Positions 1 to 8,600 of a stretch of DNA of 64,000 nt are shown in pieces (within the stretch, counting starts at the first letter, position 1; each line of letters starts with the position of its first letter). The stretch comes from Saprospiraceae bacterium (GTDB taxonomy: Bacteria > Bacteroidota > Bacteroidia > Chitinophagales > Saprospiraceae). The notes beneath the pieces are model-generated. The model was not told where the DNA came from, made no database searches, and saw only the letters and a program-made list of their open reading frames with translations. A program made the translations under genes and the position numbers. Where the stretch lies: NCBI GenBank assembly GCA_020629715.1, contig JAHDCU010000010.1, positions 107,946 through 171,945 on the forward strand. The letters run 5' to 3'.

Positions 1-130
1 ATAAACGTTATTTTGAATTATGAGTTGCAAATCTTAACATTTACCTGATCCTTTAGAAATCTTTATATTATGTAAAATCACTATATTTACGAAGTCTGAT
101 TAATAGTCAGATAGGAATTCGATTGTAAAT

Positions 131-673
131 ATGGTGGAGGATAACATAATTTTAGACCTTTTAAACAGGAGTGATGAAAAAGGGATAAAGCTGATTTTTG
201 ATCAATATTATCGATATCTATGTCATGCGGTGTATAAGGTTATTCCGGATACGCATATAGTAGAGGACTTGGTCCAGGAGGTATTTTACGAGATATGGAA
301 AAAGAGGGAAAGATTACAAATCAATATATCTTTAAAAGCATACTTACGGCGGGCTTCTATTAATAAATCCTTGAACTACGTCAGAGCTCAACGAATGAAG
401 TTTAGCGATAATGAGGATATTAAAGAGAGGTTTGTTGATGATGACAATTCTCATGAAAAAGTTGAGTTATCAGAATTGACAGAAGTTATAAACCAGGCTG
501 TAGAATCTTTACCCGAGAGGTGTCGTTTAGTTTTTTCGCTGAGTCGATTCGAATCAATGTCCTACAAAGAAATTGCAGAACAACTTGATATAAGTATGAA
601 AACAGTAGAGAATCAAATATCTAAAGCATTAAAGATATTAAGGAAAGAAATAAATATTTATCACAAATCTTAA
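131..673 (+). CDS. ECF RNA polymerase sigma factor (Bacteroides-type sigma-70)
   Basis: A 180-residue extracytoplasmic-function sigma factor. Residues about 20-85 form region 2, with the motif VEDLVQEVFYEIWKKR typical of ECF factors. Residues about 115-172 form region 4, with the helix-turn-helix MSYKEIAEQLDISMKTVENQ. It would direct RNA polymerase to the promoter of a cell-surface uptake system. The next gene is a FecR anti-sigma factor and the one after is a TonB receptor carrying an STN domain, so this is a FecI-FecR-FecA type trans-envelope signalling set. The size is normal for the family. The ATG follows an AT-rich leader without a Shine-Dalgarno sequence, as is usual in Bacteroidota. 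The inducing ligand cannot be read from the sequence. Confidence 0.93.
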   Translation: MVEDNIILDLLNRSDEKGIKLIFDQYYRYLCHAVYKVIPDTHIVEDLVQEVFYEIWKKRERLQINISLKAYLRRASINKSLNYVRAQRMKFSDNEDIKERFVDDDNSHEKVELSELTEVINQAVESLPERCRLVFSLSRFESMSYKEIAEQLDISMKTVENQISKALKILRKEINIYHKS

Positions 674-718
674 AATAGGATAGGGGTGTATTGAATCTCT
701 ATTGTCTAATAAGCATAA

Positions 719-1729
719 ATGAAAAGAAAGGTAAACATATCGGACATCCACAAACTGATTACAAAAGATGATTCTTTTGTTTTTAGTGATGATGATAGAA
801 AAGCCATTTTGGAGGACAGTAATTATGAATCCATCAACTCGGTATGGGAAGATTCACTATTATATACTCCCGATGAAAGTTTCTCTCCGAAAGCTGGTTT
901 TGATTCTTTCAAAAATAGATTTGATATTTCAAATGATTCGAGAAGTACTCATCTGATAAAGAATGCCGGCATTGATGTAAAACAAAAACCTCGAAAAATA
1001 TTCTATTTAAGAAAAATGGCAGTCGCTGCCAGTATCATATTGATAGCTGCTGTGGTAAGTGTTCTGTTTTTTCTCAACACAGCTACCAAGTATAATACTA
1101 ATGACAATGTTCAGAACATCGCTATGATAGATCAGAGCAGCATTGTATTGGATAAACAATCTACCTTAATCGAGAAACCAGGGTACGGTACCGATCACCG
1201 AACAGTAGTCCTCAATGGAAAGGCAAATTTTGATATCAAAAAAAATAAAGATCTTCCATTTAAAATCCTAATGGGTAGCTCATCAGTAGAAGTCTTAGGT
1301 ACTCAGTTTGATTTATCTAATATGAATGGAATTATCGAGCTTGCATTGATTGAAGGCAAAGTAAGATTCTCTACAGACGGTGGCGAAAGTTATGAAATTA
1401 TTGCGGGAGAGCGTTTGACCTATGTAGAAAAAACACTTAAAATTAACACATCTAAAATTGATGATTATTCAGTTTTTAGTTGGAGTAATAATGGATTGAG
1501 GTATACCAATGCCTCTGTAAGCCATGTATTGACAAGTCTTTCACAATATTTTGATTATGATTTGAAATGGTCTGGTCATAGTGCAGAATTATGTACAAAA
1601 ATCACGATGACCAATATCGTAGATCCGAAAATAGACGAGTTAGTTGAAATTATTGAGTCTATAGTAGACATCGATTTAGGTGTAGATCATTCAAGCAAAA
1701 CAATTGAAGTTATAAATATCAATTGTTAA
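719..1729 (+). CDS. FecR family anti-sigma factor
   Basis: A 336-residue inner-membrane anti-sigma regulator. Residues 1-95 are the cytoplasmic part expected to bind the ECF factor encoded 45 bp upstream. Residues about 100-119 are a single hydrophobic membrane span. Residues about 130-230 match the periplasmic FecR domain, with the stretch DQSSIVLDKQSTL and a later VEVLGTQFDL. Residues about 260-335 match the DUF4974 domain found at the C-terminus of Bacteroidota FecR proteins. The known mechanism is that the N-terminal STN domain of a TonB receptor contacts FecR and releases the sigma factor. The receptor encoded next carries that domain, so all three parts are present. Confidence 0.93.
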   Translation: MKRKVNISDIHKLITKDDSFVFSDDDRKAILEDSNYESINSVWEDSLLYTPDESFSPKAGFDSFKNRFDISNDSRSTHLIKNAGIDVKQKPRKIFYLRKMAVAASIILIAAVVSVLFFLNTATKYNTNDNVQNIAMIDQSSIVLDKQSTLIEKPGYGTDHRTVVLNGKANFDIKKNKDLPFKILMGSSSVEVLGTQFDLSNMNGIIELALIEGKVRFSTDGGESYEIIAGERLTYVEKTLKINTSKIDDYSVFSWSNNGLRYTNASVSHVLTSLSQYFDYDLKWSGHSAELCTKITMTNIVDPKIDELVEIIESIVDIDLGVDHSSKTIEVININC

Positions 1730-1738
1730 AAGTTAAAA

Positions 1739-1774
1739 AACCTATATTCTTTAATAGAATCCTATCAATAGGTT
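1739..1774 (+). promoter_or_regulatory. nested hairpin between fecR-like gene and TonB receptor gene
   Basis: An outer 7-bp stem, AACCTAT (1739-1745) with ATAGGTT (1768-1774), encloses a 5-bp stem, ATTCT (1746-1750) with AGAAT (1756-1760). No U-run follows directly, so a simple intrinsic terminator is unlikely. It may attenuate or separate transcription of the regulator pair from the receptor. The function is an inference. Confidence 0.4.
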
Positions 1775-1809
1775 CGTAGATTTCTTTTGTTCATTATTTT
1801 TGTGGACTG

Positions 1810-1825
1810 TGGCACGGCTTTGGCA
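1810..1825 (+). promoter_or_regulatory. putative sigma-54 (RpoN) promoter before the TonB receptor gene
   Basis: TGGCACGGCTTTGGCA has the GG-N10-GC spacing of a -24/-12 promoter. It matches the sigma-54 consensus TGGCACG-N4-TTGCW at every position except -13. The start codon of the receptor gene lies 26 bp downstream. A site this close to consensus is uncommon in AT-rich DNA. Whether the organism has RpoN cannot be seen in this window. Confidence 0.5.
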
Positions 1826-1850
1826 GTAGCATGGAGGAGTAGAATAAAAT

Positions 1851-4496
1851 ATGATTAAGGAAATCTTTTTAGTGGCCATACTTTTGTGTGGGACTTTGGC
1901 TTTATCCGGTCAAGTAAGACCTGATGAAAAAGAGATTACTTATACGACATCTGGTGATTCCTTGAGTTTGATTTTTGACGCTATTAGCTCGATAGCTGAT
2001 GTAAATATCGCTTATTCCAATGCGTTAATTCCTCCTGATAACCAATTTAAAGTTGGTGGTTTTAAAAAACCGATTTCATATTTCCTGAATAAGGTATTGG
2101 ACAAAACTGAGCTGACCTATAAACTTGTAGGTAATCAAATAGTAATCATCAAAGATGAATATAAGTTTGCACCTGATAAACTCACTATATCTGGTAGGGT
2201 TGTAGATAGAGAAAATGGTGAAGCTCTACCATTCGCAGCAGTATATTCTTATGATAATACATTTGGTACAGAAGCAAACGAATATGGCTATTATAGTATT
2301 ACGGTTTCTAAGGGGCTGAAGAGACTTTACTATACTCATCTAGGCTATGATAAGAATATACGAGAGGTAAAACTTAAAAAAGATACAACAATAAATATCG
2401 GATTGGGCCCAAAAGCATTGCTCAATGAAGTTTTGATTGTAGATAAACTCCTAGATCGAAAAAGACAAAATATCAACTCTACCAATGAGATGCCTGTGGA
2501 TAGAATCAGGTCAATAGCCTCACTGGGAGGAGAGCCCGATGTCATACGCTTAGCTCATCTTACGGCAGGTGTTTCGACGGGAGCTGATGGCCTTGGAGGT
2601 CTAGCAGTAAGAGGTGGATCATCAGATCAAAACTTAATCTTATTGGACGGAGTTCCGGTATATGGTCCAGGACATGCTTTTGGCGTTTTTTCGGTATTTA
2701 ATTCGAATATTATCAAAAGTGCTAAACTTTATAAGGGAAGCATGCCTAGTAAATATAATGGTAGGCTCTCCTCTGTATTCGATATTCGTACCAAGGATGG
2801 AGATCAATACAAATCGTCTGGTGAAATAGCTCTAGGAGTCATAGCATTCAAAGGGATGCTCGAGGGACCGCTTTCTAAAGGAAAAAGTTCGTACATTTTT
2901 TCGTTTAGAAGAACATTTGTCGACCCATGGTTGGGTAATTTATCAGAAACAATAAATGACTTTAATGGTAGCACAGGAAGAGCATCGTATTACTTCTATG
3001 ACTTTAATGGTAAGATTAACTTACACCTAAATGATAATCATAATCTAATAGCATCCTATTATAGAGGAAGTGATGTATACAATAATGAGGTAAATACGGT
3101 GATTGATAATAGTTCCTCATCGGAAGAGTTTAGTGATACTGAATGGAATAATCGTAATGACGTTGGATTATTAAGATTAAATTCAAAATGGAACTCCAAG
3201 CTCTTTTCAAGAATGAGTCTCTATTTATCTAATTACAAATCTAATTTATTCGATTACGATAGGAGAATTGATGTTGATGTTGTCGAAGATATAAACTATC
3301 AGATTGGACTATTATCTTCAGAAGTGAGAGATTTGGGTTTTCAGCTTGACTTCGATTATTCTGCAGGATCTTATCACAACTTATTTTTTGGTATAGAAGG
3401 TATACAGCATGCATTAGCACCAGGAGCAATTAACTTTTCTGAAGATGATAATCTTGTAGCAGGAAGAGATTTAGTAACCAACAAAATTGTGGAAGCAAGG
3501 TTAGACGAAGTAAGTTCTTCCATCATCGAGTTGTCTGCTTATCTTGAAGATGAACTTACTTTCTCAGAAAGATTTAAACTTAGATTGGGTATTAGCGCAA
3601 GATCTTTTTTGACTGATACTCAGACGTATAACTATCTCCAGCCTAGAGCAGCACTACTATACCATAATGCGCCTTTCCATATTAAACTTGGATATGGACA
3701 GCATGTACAATATTTACATCAGTTAGTGAATTCTGGATTAGGACTACCATCGGAGGTATTGATATCTAGTGATGATTTAATCAGACCTTCAACAGCAAAT
3801 GTATTCAATGCGGGTTTTGGATTTGATTTTGATAATGGTTACAGTATCTCCACCGAGTTATTTTATAAAGAATATAGTGACCTTATAAATAATAACACAG
3901 GTCCGATAAGCGATATTACCTCTTTGAATGATTGGCAATCAGATCTTGTCACGGGTACAGGCCTTAGTTATGGAATAGAAGCTGCATTGAGTCGTTCTAT
4001 TGGCCAGAGTATATGGTATATTAATTACACATTTACAGAGTCCACGAGAGAGTTCGATGACTTAAATTTAGGACAGCCATTTGAATATGCACTCAATCGA
4101 CCCCATCAATTCAAGTTAAACTTTGTTCGCAAGATTAATAAAAATTCGGAATTTGCCCTTAATTGGATTTATGGTACAGGAAATCCTGTGTCAGTACCTG
4201 ACGCCATACAACCATATATCGATGAAGAAGGAAATTTGGTAACTATTCCAAAATTTGTAGCTAAAAATAATGGTAGACTTCCAGATTATCATAGACTTGA
4301 TATCTCGTTTAGCTTTTTCAATGACTTCTCATGGGCACGGCAGAGATTTACTTTAGGTTTATACAATGCATACGATCGAAAAAACCCGGGCTACCTTGAT
4401 ATCAATAAAGATAGAGATAGAGTCAATAGATTTGTACTTAATCAATATAGTATTATTCGTATTTTACCTACAGTCAGCTATAGTTTATCGTTTTAA
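1851..4496 (+). CDS. TonB-dependent receptor with STN signalling domain
   Basis: An 881-residue outer-membrane receptor. Residues 1-20 are a signal peptide. Residues about 30-100 are an STN (secretin/TonB short N-terminal) domain, which contacts FecR. Residues about 112-190 are a carboxypeptidase-regulatory-like beta-sandwich (ISGRVVDRENGEALPFAAV). Residues about 215-315 are the plug, containing GGLAVRGGSSDQNLILLDGVPVYG. The remainder is the beta-barrel. It would import an unknown ligand with TonB energy and signal its arrival to the upstream anti-sigma factor. It is not of the SusC size class. It is followed by a DUF4249 lipoprotein, a partner often seen with such receptors. A sigma-54-like site lies just upstream. 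Confidence 0.92.
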   Translation: MIKEIFLVAILLCGTLALSGQVRPDEKEITYTTSGDSLSLIFDAISSIADVNIAYSNALIPPDNQFKVGGFKKPISYFLNKVLDKTELTYKLVGNQIVIIKDEYKFAPDKLTISGRVVDRENGEALPFAAVYSYDNTFGTEANEYGYYSITVSKGLKRLYYTHLGYDKNIREVKLKKDTTINIGLGPKALLNEVLIVDKLLDRKRQNINSTNEMPVDRIRSIASLGGEPDVIRLAHLTAGVSTGADGLGGLAVRGGSSDQNLILLDGVPVYGPGHAFGVFSVFNSNIIKSAKLYKGSMPSKYNGRLSSVFDIRTKDGDQYKSSGEIALGVIAFKGMLEGPLSKGKSSYIFSFRRTFVDPWLGNLSETINDFNGSTGRASYYFYDFNGKINLHLNDNHNLIASYYRGSDVYNNEVNTVIDNSSSSEEFSDTEWNNRNDVGLLRLNSKWNSKLFSRMSLYLSNYKSNLFDYDRRIDVDVVEDINYQIGLLSSEVRDLGFQLDFDYSAGSYHNLFFGIEGIQHALAPGAINFSEDDNLVAGRDLVTNKIVEARLDEVSSSIIELSAYLEDELTFSERFKLRLGISARSFLTDTQTYNYLQPRAALLYHNAPFHIKLGYGQHVQYLHQLVNSGLGLPSEVLISSDDLIRPSTANVFNAGFGFDFDNGYSISTELFYKEYSDLINNNTGPISDITSLNDWQSDLVTGTGLSYGIEAALSRSIGQSIWYINYTFTESTREFDDLNLGQPFEYALNRPHQFKLNFVRKINKNSEFALNWIYGTGNPVSVPDAIQPYIDEEGNLVTIPKFVAKNNGRLPDYHRLDISFSFFNDFSWARQRFTLGLYNAYDRKNPGYLDINKDRDRVNRFVLNQYSIIRILPTVSYSLSF

Positions 4497-4524
4497 ATAT
4501 TAAAATTATATTTAATGTATTTTT

Positions 4525-4552
4525 TGGTAGAGCTAGCTTTACCATCTTTTTG
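4525..4552 (+). terminator. hairpin and T-run after TonB receptor gene
   Basis: TGGTA (4525-4529) and TACCA (4540-4544) flank the self-complementary AGCTAGCT, giving a near-perfect hairpin. TCTTTTTG follows. It may be a partial terminator, because the next gene starts 27 bp later on the same strand. Confidence 0.4.
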
Positions 4553-4578
4553 TACCTTTATTACAGCGTCAAGACAAA

Positions 4579-5493
4579 TTGAAAAGAATAAGCTGTCATA
4601 TTACCCTCAAGATCACAGTGTTTTTCTGTGTAATATTTTATGTTTCATGCGTAGATGAGTTTGAATCGGAAGAGTCTGTTCCTAACATTTTTATATACTC
4701 AGAGTTGGAGGTAGGAGAGGGCATTGATGTTTTTATTTCTCAAACATCCCCATTTTTATCAGCTTCTTCAATCAATACTCCAATCGAAGAAGCAAACGTA
4801 TTGATTAATGAAAATGGAGCCAGTGTAAAACTTGACTTTGATGTAGGCTCTAATTGCTTTATTGATCTCGATTACCAGATTTCTGAAGGTAGTACATATG
4901 GTATAGATGTAACTATTCCTCAAAGTTCAACTCCTGATGCAAATGCAACAGTAACCATCCCTTCCTTTAAGAGTCCTGTAATTCAGGTACAAGCCATATC
5001 ACTTAATCAGGATAATGAGATGCTTACCAGTGATATCCAAATGAATGTTCCTATGGATAAAGCCAATTATCATGAGCTAGAGATTTCGGCACATATCATC
5101 AAAGAAGTTATGCAATCAGATGGAACATCAGTATTCGTCAGAGATGATTCAGCTACAAGATTTATGATTTCTTCAAATGATGTAACTGTTGAAAATCTAG
5201 CGCATCGCCCTTCCTGTTTATATAATCTTTTATCATTGGAAGGTGGGACGGTTATCAATTTTAATCTAGGTGCCAATGCAGCATTATCGCCAAATGATCG
5301 AGTGGATTCCATCAGAATAACAAGTCGGACGGTCACCGAGGACTACTATAATTATCATAGTACTTTATCAAATCAAATAGAGCTTGAAGTAGCAGGTGCA
5401 GGAGAGCCAGTTTTAAATTATTCTAATATTATTAATGGTACCGGTTTATTCGGCGCAAGATCCTCCTTGACAAGAAATATTGCCGTGGAGTAA
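4579..5493 (+). CDS. DUF4249 family lipoprotein, TonB receptor partner
   Basis: A 304-residue protein with an N-terminal lipoprotein signal, hydrophobic residues 9-23 ending at the lipobox FYVSC with Cys24. The body resembles DUF4249: an early EEANVLINENG segment and beta-rich sequence throughout. Proteins of this family are usually encoded directly after a TonB-dependent receptor with a carboxypeptidase-like domain, as here, and are thought to be surface accessory proteins. The biochemical role is unknown. The start is a TTG. No ATG in frame would preserve the signal peptide, and upstream in-frame codons show no better choice. The hairpin at 4525-4552 could reduce its expression relative to the receptor. 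Confidence 0.8.
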   Translation: MKRISCHITLKITVFFCVIFYVSCVDEFESEESVPNIFIYSELEVGEGIDVFISQTSPFLSASSINTPIEEANVLINENGASVKLDFDVGSNCFIDLDYQISEGSTYGIDVTIPQSSTPDANATVTIPSFKSPVIQVQAISLNQDNEMLTSDIQMNVPMDKANYHELEISAHIIKEVMQSDGTSVFVRDDSATRFMISSNDVTVENLAHRPSCLYNLLSLEGGTVINFNLGANAALSPNDRVDSIRITSRTVTEDYYNYHSTLSNQIELEVAGAGEPVLNYSNIINGTGLFGARSSLTRNIAVE

Positions 5494-5514
5494 GCAAGTG
5501 ATTTGCAGTGAATT

Positions 5515-5556
5515 ACAAATATGATTATTTAAATATAATAAATTTAACATATTTGT
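5515..5556. promoter_or_regulatory. long-spaced 9-bp inverted repeat upstream of Crp/Fnr gene
   Basis: ACAAATATG (5515-5523) and CATATTTGT (5548-5556) are perfect inverted repeats separated by 24 bp of almost pure A/T. The element lies between the end of the DUF4249 gene and the Crp/Fnr gene. It could be a weak terminator, a cruciform, or paired regulator half-sites. Confidence 0.4.
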
Positions 5557-5607
5557 TAGGGGTTCATTTTTTTGATCGTGTCTTTATTGTAACCGATTAA
5601 ATAAAGC

Positions 5608-6288
5608 ATGGATACCATTTCAAAAATTTCGTTTCTCGAACGAGTTAAAATATTTTCTGAGTTAAATCAAAATCAATTATATAGTTTAAGTAAACTTATT
5701 GATCATGAGCAATTCGAAAAACATGATTATGTTTATGAACCAAATGATTCTGCATCTAAGATTTATTTTCTCATCAAAGGAACTATCAAGATAGGTCGAT
5801 ATTCTAAGAGTAATAAAGAAGTCATAAGATCTATACTTCGAGAAAACACCATGTTTGGTGAACACTCACTATTCGGTGAGGTACATCGAGAAGATTTCGC
5901 CTTAGTTATAGAGCCCAAAACAGTATGTCTTACCATAGATACCTCAAAGTTTCAATCTTTTTTAGGTAGCAATAGTCAGCTTGCGCTTAGATTTATCATG
6001 TCCCTTGGAAGAAAATTAAGGATGGCTGAACGTAGATATGAGTCACTAGTAGTAGAAGATGCAAGAACTCGAATTGTTGATTTTTTAAAATATAATGCCA
6101 ATGAATTTGGAAGAAAAGTGGGTTTAGAAATGTTGATAAAGCACAGTTTAACTCAACAGGATATAGCAAACTATACCGGAACTTCTAGGCAAACAGTAAC
6201 ATCTGTACTCAACGAACTGAAAAGAACCAACCAGATTCATTTTAAGAGAAAAAGTATACTTATAAGAGATATAAATACCTTGGCATAA
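5608..6288 (+). CDS. Crp/Fnr family transcriptional regulator
   Basis: A 226-residue regulator. Residues about 14-125 form the cyclic-nucleotide-binding-like beta-barrel (VYEPNDSASKIYFLIKGTIK, then FGEHSLFGE). Residues about 126-150 form the long dimerization helix. Residues about 150-220 form the winged helix, with LTQQDIANYTGTSRQTVTSV as the helix-turn-helix. There is no N-terminal cysteine cluster, so it is not an oxygen-sensing Fnr with an iron-sulfur cluster. The arginine and serine pattern expected for tight cAMP binding is not clear. It stands alone between an AT-rich inverted repeat and a strong terminator. Its targets cannot be inferred. Confidence 0.92.
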   Translation: MDTISKISFLERVKIFSELNQNQLYSLSKLIDHEQFEKHDYVYEPNDSASKIYFLIKGTIKIGRYSKSNKEVIRSILRENTMFGEHSLFGEVHREDFALVIEPKTVCLTIDTSKFQSFLGSNSQLALRFIMSLGRKLRMAERRYESLVVEDARTRIVDFLKYNANEFGRKVGLEMLIKHSLTQQDIANYTGTSRQTVTSVLNELKRTNQIHFKRKSILIRDINTLA

Positions 6289-6309
6289 AGGAATAATCTA
6301 GTTAGTTTT

Positions 6310-6340
6310 AAAGGGTTGGATTTTTTTCAACCCTTTTTTT
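6310..6340 (+). terminator. intrinsic terminator after Crp/Fnr gene
   Basis: A 9-bp stem, AAAGGGTTG (6310-6318) with CAACCCTTT (6328-6336), is followed by a T-run to 6340. Confidence 0.85.
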
Positions 6341-6348
6341 ATAAATAA

Positions 6349-6379
6349 TTGTGAACTCTCAAAAAGGAATGTATTTTTG
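6349..6379 (+). promoter_or_regulatory. Bacteroidota-type promoter of tRNA-Ser
   Basis: TTG at 6349-6351 (-33 element) is separated by 20 bp from TATTTTTG at 6372-6379, an exact match to the -7 consensus TAnnTTTG. The tRNA starts 11 bp downstream. Confidence 0.75.
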
Positions 6380-6389
6380 CACTCGCTTA

Positions 6390-6477
6390 GGAAGAGTGGC
6401 AGAGCTGGTTTAATGCACCGGTCTTGAAAACCGACGTACGTTAACGCGTACCGGGGGTTCGAATCCCTCCTCTTCCG
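6390..6477 (+). tRNA. tRNA-Ser (anticodon TGA)
   Basis: An 88-nt tRNA. The acceptor stem GGAAGAG pairs with CTCTTCC (6470-6476), with discriminator G at 6477. The anticodon loop CTTGAAA holds TGA at 6425-6427, reading UCA codons. The T arm is GGGGGTTCGAATCCCTC. A long variable arm identifies a class II serine tRNA. CCA is not encoded. Confidence 0.96.
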
Positions 6478-6480
6478 CTG

Positions 6481-6509
6481 AAAGGCTCTCCTCATCGAGA
6501 GCCTTTTTT
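6481..6509 (+). terminator. intrinsic terminator after tRNA-Ser
   Basis: GGCTCTC (6484-6490) pairs with GAGAGCC (6497-6503), extended by flanking A and T residues and followed by a T-run. Confidence 0.85.
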
Positions 6510-6619
6510 ATTTTATATGTGGCTTATCTAGTAGTACTCTCACTCTTTTGTTTGTAGCTAAATTTAAGTTTATTAACTTAATCGTTATCAATTCTTTTAT
6601 AATCTTAAATTTTCGCTTC

Positions 6620-8326
6620 GTGAGATTGACTATCATTATTTTATTTGCTTTTATATTCCTTTTTTCTTGTAATAATGAGTCTCTTAAGGATAAGGGGAGT
6701 TTAGGGCCCTCTGTTTTGGGAAAAGAGGCAGCCATTGTTAGTCCTCATCCAATTTCAACGGCGATAGGATTAGAAATACTCAGGCAAGGAGGTAATGCGG
6801 TAGAAGCGTCCATAGCTGTTCAATACGCTATGGCAGTAGTCTATCCGAGAGCTGGAAATATCGGTGGCGGCGGATTTGCGGTAATTAGTAATAATGGCAA
6901 TAATAGAGCACTTGATTATAGGGAAAAAGCTCCATTGGCGTCTACAAGGGATATGTATTTGGATCGGAATGGTGATGTGATCAAGGGACTGAGTACTGAA
7001 GGTGGTCTTGCGGTCGGGGTGCCAGGTACCGTAGATGGCATGTTTCAGTTATTAGAACAATATGGATCTGCTTTGTCGATGAAAGAGTTGATAGCACCTA
7101 GTATTGAATTAGCTCGTAAAGGATTTGCTATATCTAAGAGTGAGGCAGATCGCTTGAATAAGTTTAAAGAAAAGTTCGTGAAAAATAATCCATTTGATTT
7201 TCCATTTGTAAAATTGAACGAATGGAAGGCAGGAGATACACTCAAGCAAGAAAAACTTGCCGTGACCTTAGAAAAAATTGCTGATAATGGCAAAGATGGG
7301 TTTTATTCGGGTGATGTGGCAAATCATATCAAATCTGCATCCTCTAGAAGTGGTGGTATCTTGACTTTGGACGATTTGAAATCTTATGCTAGTGCATGGA
7401 GGGAGCCTACGATCGCTCGTTTTGGAGAGTGTGAGATTATTTCTATGCCACCATCTAGTAGTGGAGGTATAGTGCTTTCTCAAATATTGACAATGTTAGA
7501 AGAGTTGGGATATAGCAAGTTTAATTCGCCCAATCAGATTGAATATATACATACCTTGGTTGAATTAGAAAAACGAGCATATGCTGATCGAGCAGAATAT
7601 ATGGGCGATTCAGACTTTTACCCTGTTCCTATTAGTGAACTTTTAGATACAACCTATTTGTCGAGAAAGTTGGAAAACTTTAGTATGGAACAAGCAACCG
7701 TGGCGGACAGTATTTATAATGATGCAAATTTTCAATTGAAAGAAAGCTATGAAACTACTCATACTTCATGCCTGGATAAAAATGGAATGGCCGTATCCAT
7801 AACTACTACACTTAATTCCAACTATGGAAGTAAAGTCTATGTCCAAGATGCCGGATTTTTTCTTAATAATGAGATGGATGATTTTAGCACCAAACCTGGA
7901 GTGCCCAATCAGTTTGGCTTAGTAGGAGGTGAGGCAAATGCCATACAAGCTTCAAAACGTATGCTAAGTAGTATGACTCCGACGATAGTCGTCAAAGATA
8001 ACCGTCCGTTTTTAATTCTTGGTTCACCTGGAGGGTCTACAATTATAACATCAGTATTACAAGTTTTTTTGAATGTAGAGCTATTTAATATGAGTCTTGA
8101 GGATGCCGTGAATGCCAAGAGGTTTCATCACCAATGGTTACCAGATCGTATAATTGTTGAAGAAGAAAGATTCGATTCGATTGTTATAAATGACTTAAAC
8201 GCTAAAGGTCATCATTGCAATGAGGTTAAATCTATCGGAAAAGTTAAAGCTATTTTATATGAAAACGGTAAAATCTATGCAGTAGGAGATCCAAGAAATT
8301 TAGACGATACGGCTGGGGCATATTAG
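6620..8326 (+). CDS. ggt: gamma-glutamyltransferase (lipoprotein)
   Basis: Gamma-glutamyltranspeptidase, which hydrolyses or transfers the gamma-glutamyl group of glutathione and related compounds outside the cytoplasm. The 568-residue precursor self-cleaves into two subunits. The predicted nucleophile is Thr379 in ETTHTSCLDKNGMAVS, and the following TTTLNSNYG and late PGGSTIITSVLQV match the small subunit. The large subunit shows AIVSPHPISTAIGLEILRQG and GGGFAVI. I chose the GTG at 6620 because it gives a compact lipoprotein signal with lipobox LFSC (Cys17). A TTG at 6548 would add 24 hydrophobic residues in front of it. The gene is monocistronic and follows the tRNA-Ser terminator. Confidence 0.93.
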   Translation: MRLTIIILFAFIFLFSCNNESLKDKGSLGPSVLGKEAAIVSPHPISTAIGLEILRQGGNAVEASIAVQYAMAVVYPRAGNIGGGGFAVISNNGNNRALDYREKAPLASTRDMYLDRNGDVIKGLSTEGGLAVGVPGTVDGMFQLLEQYGSALSMKELIAPSIELARKGFAISKSEADRLNKFKEKFVKNNPFDFPFVKLNEWKAGDTLKQEKLAVTLEKIADNGKDGFYSGDVANHIKSASSRSGGILTLDDLKSYASAWREPTIARFGECEIISMPPSSSGGIVLSQILTMLEELGYSKFNSPNQIEYIHTLVELEKRAYADRAEYMGDSDFYPVPISELLDTTYLSRKLENFSMEQATVADSIYNDANFQLKESYETTHTSCLDKNGMAVSITTTLNSNYGSKVYVQDAGFFLNNEMDDFSTKPGVPNQFGLVGGEANAIQASKRMLSSMTPTIVVKDNRPFLILGSPGGSTIITSVLQVFLNVELFNMSLEDAVNAKRFHHQWLPDRIIVEEERFDSIVINDLNAKGHHCNEVKSIGKVKAILYENGKIYAVGDPRNLDDTAGAY

Positions 8327-8484
8327 TGTTTACCCTGATTTTGTGGTTTAATGAGTAGGTGATAACCACGATTTCAACATAATTACTATTAAATCAAATG
8401 TTAAAACACATTTTATTTCGATACAAAAGTGCTGCTCAAACGTATAAATGGTGATCCTTTTAATGAACATATAAATTTTTTGAC

Positions 8485-8598
8485 ATGAATACTATCATAT
8501 CAAAAGTAAGCTCTATTATTTCAAAATCAAGCAACGAAATGGAATTAATAGATTTACAAAACTACAATGAAGAATATGAGTTTTGGCTAGGAGTATAG
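8485..8598 (+). CDS. possible 37-residue small protein
   Basis: A short open frame with ATG directly after an AT-rich stretch ending TTTTTTGAC. The peptide has a basic, serine-rich first half and an acidic second half ending EEYEFWLGV. It fills the gap between the gamma-glutamyltransferase gene and the convergent ferredoxin gene and stops 3 bp before the latter's stop codon. There is no recognizable family. It may be chance, but the codons look ordinary and nothing else occupies the gap. Confidence 0.25.
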   Translation: MNTIISKVSSIISKSSNEMELIDLQNYNEEYEFWLGV

Positions 8599-8600
8599 TA

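Noticed and set aside
5070..5336. minus-strand 88-residue open frame inside the DUF4249 gene
   Set aside because: It lies wholly in a well-supported gene and has no own context or domain.
6298..6495. minus-strand 65-residue open frame
   Set aside because: It runs through the tRNA-Ser gene and both of its flanking terminators, so it is a shadow.
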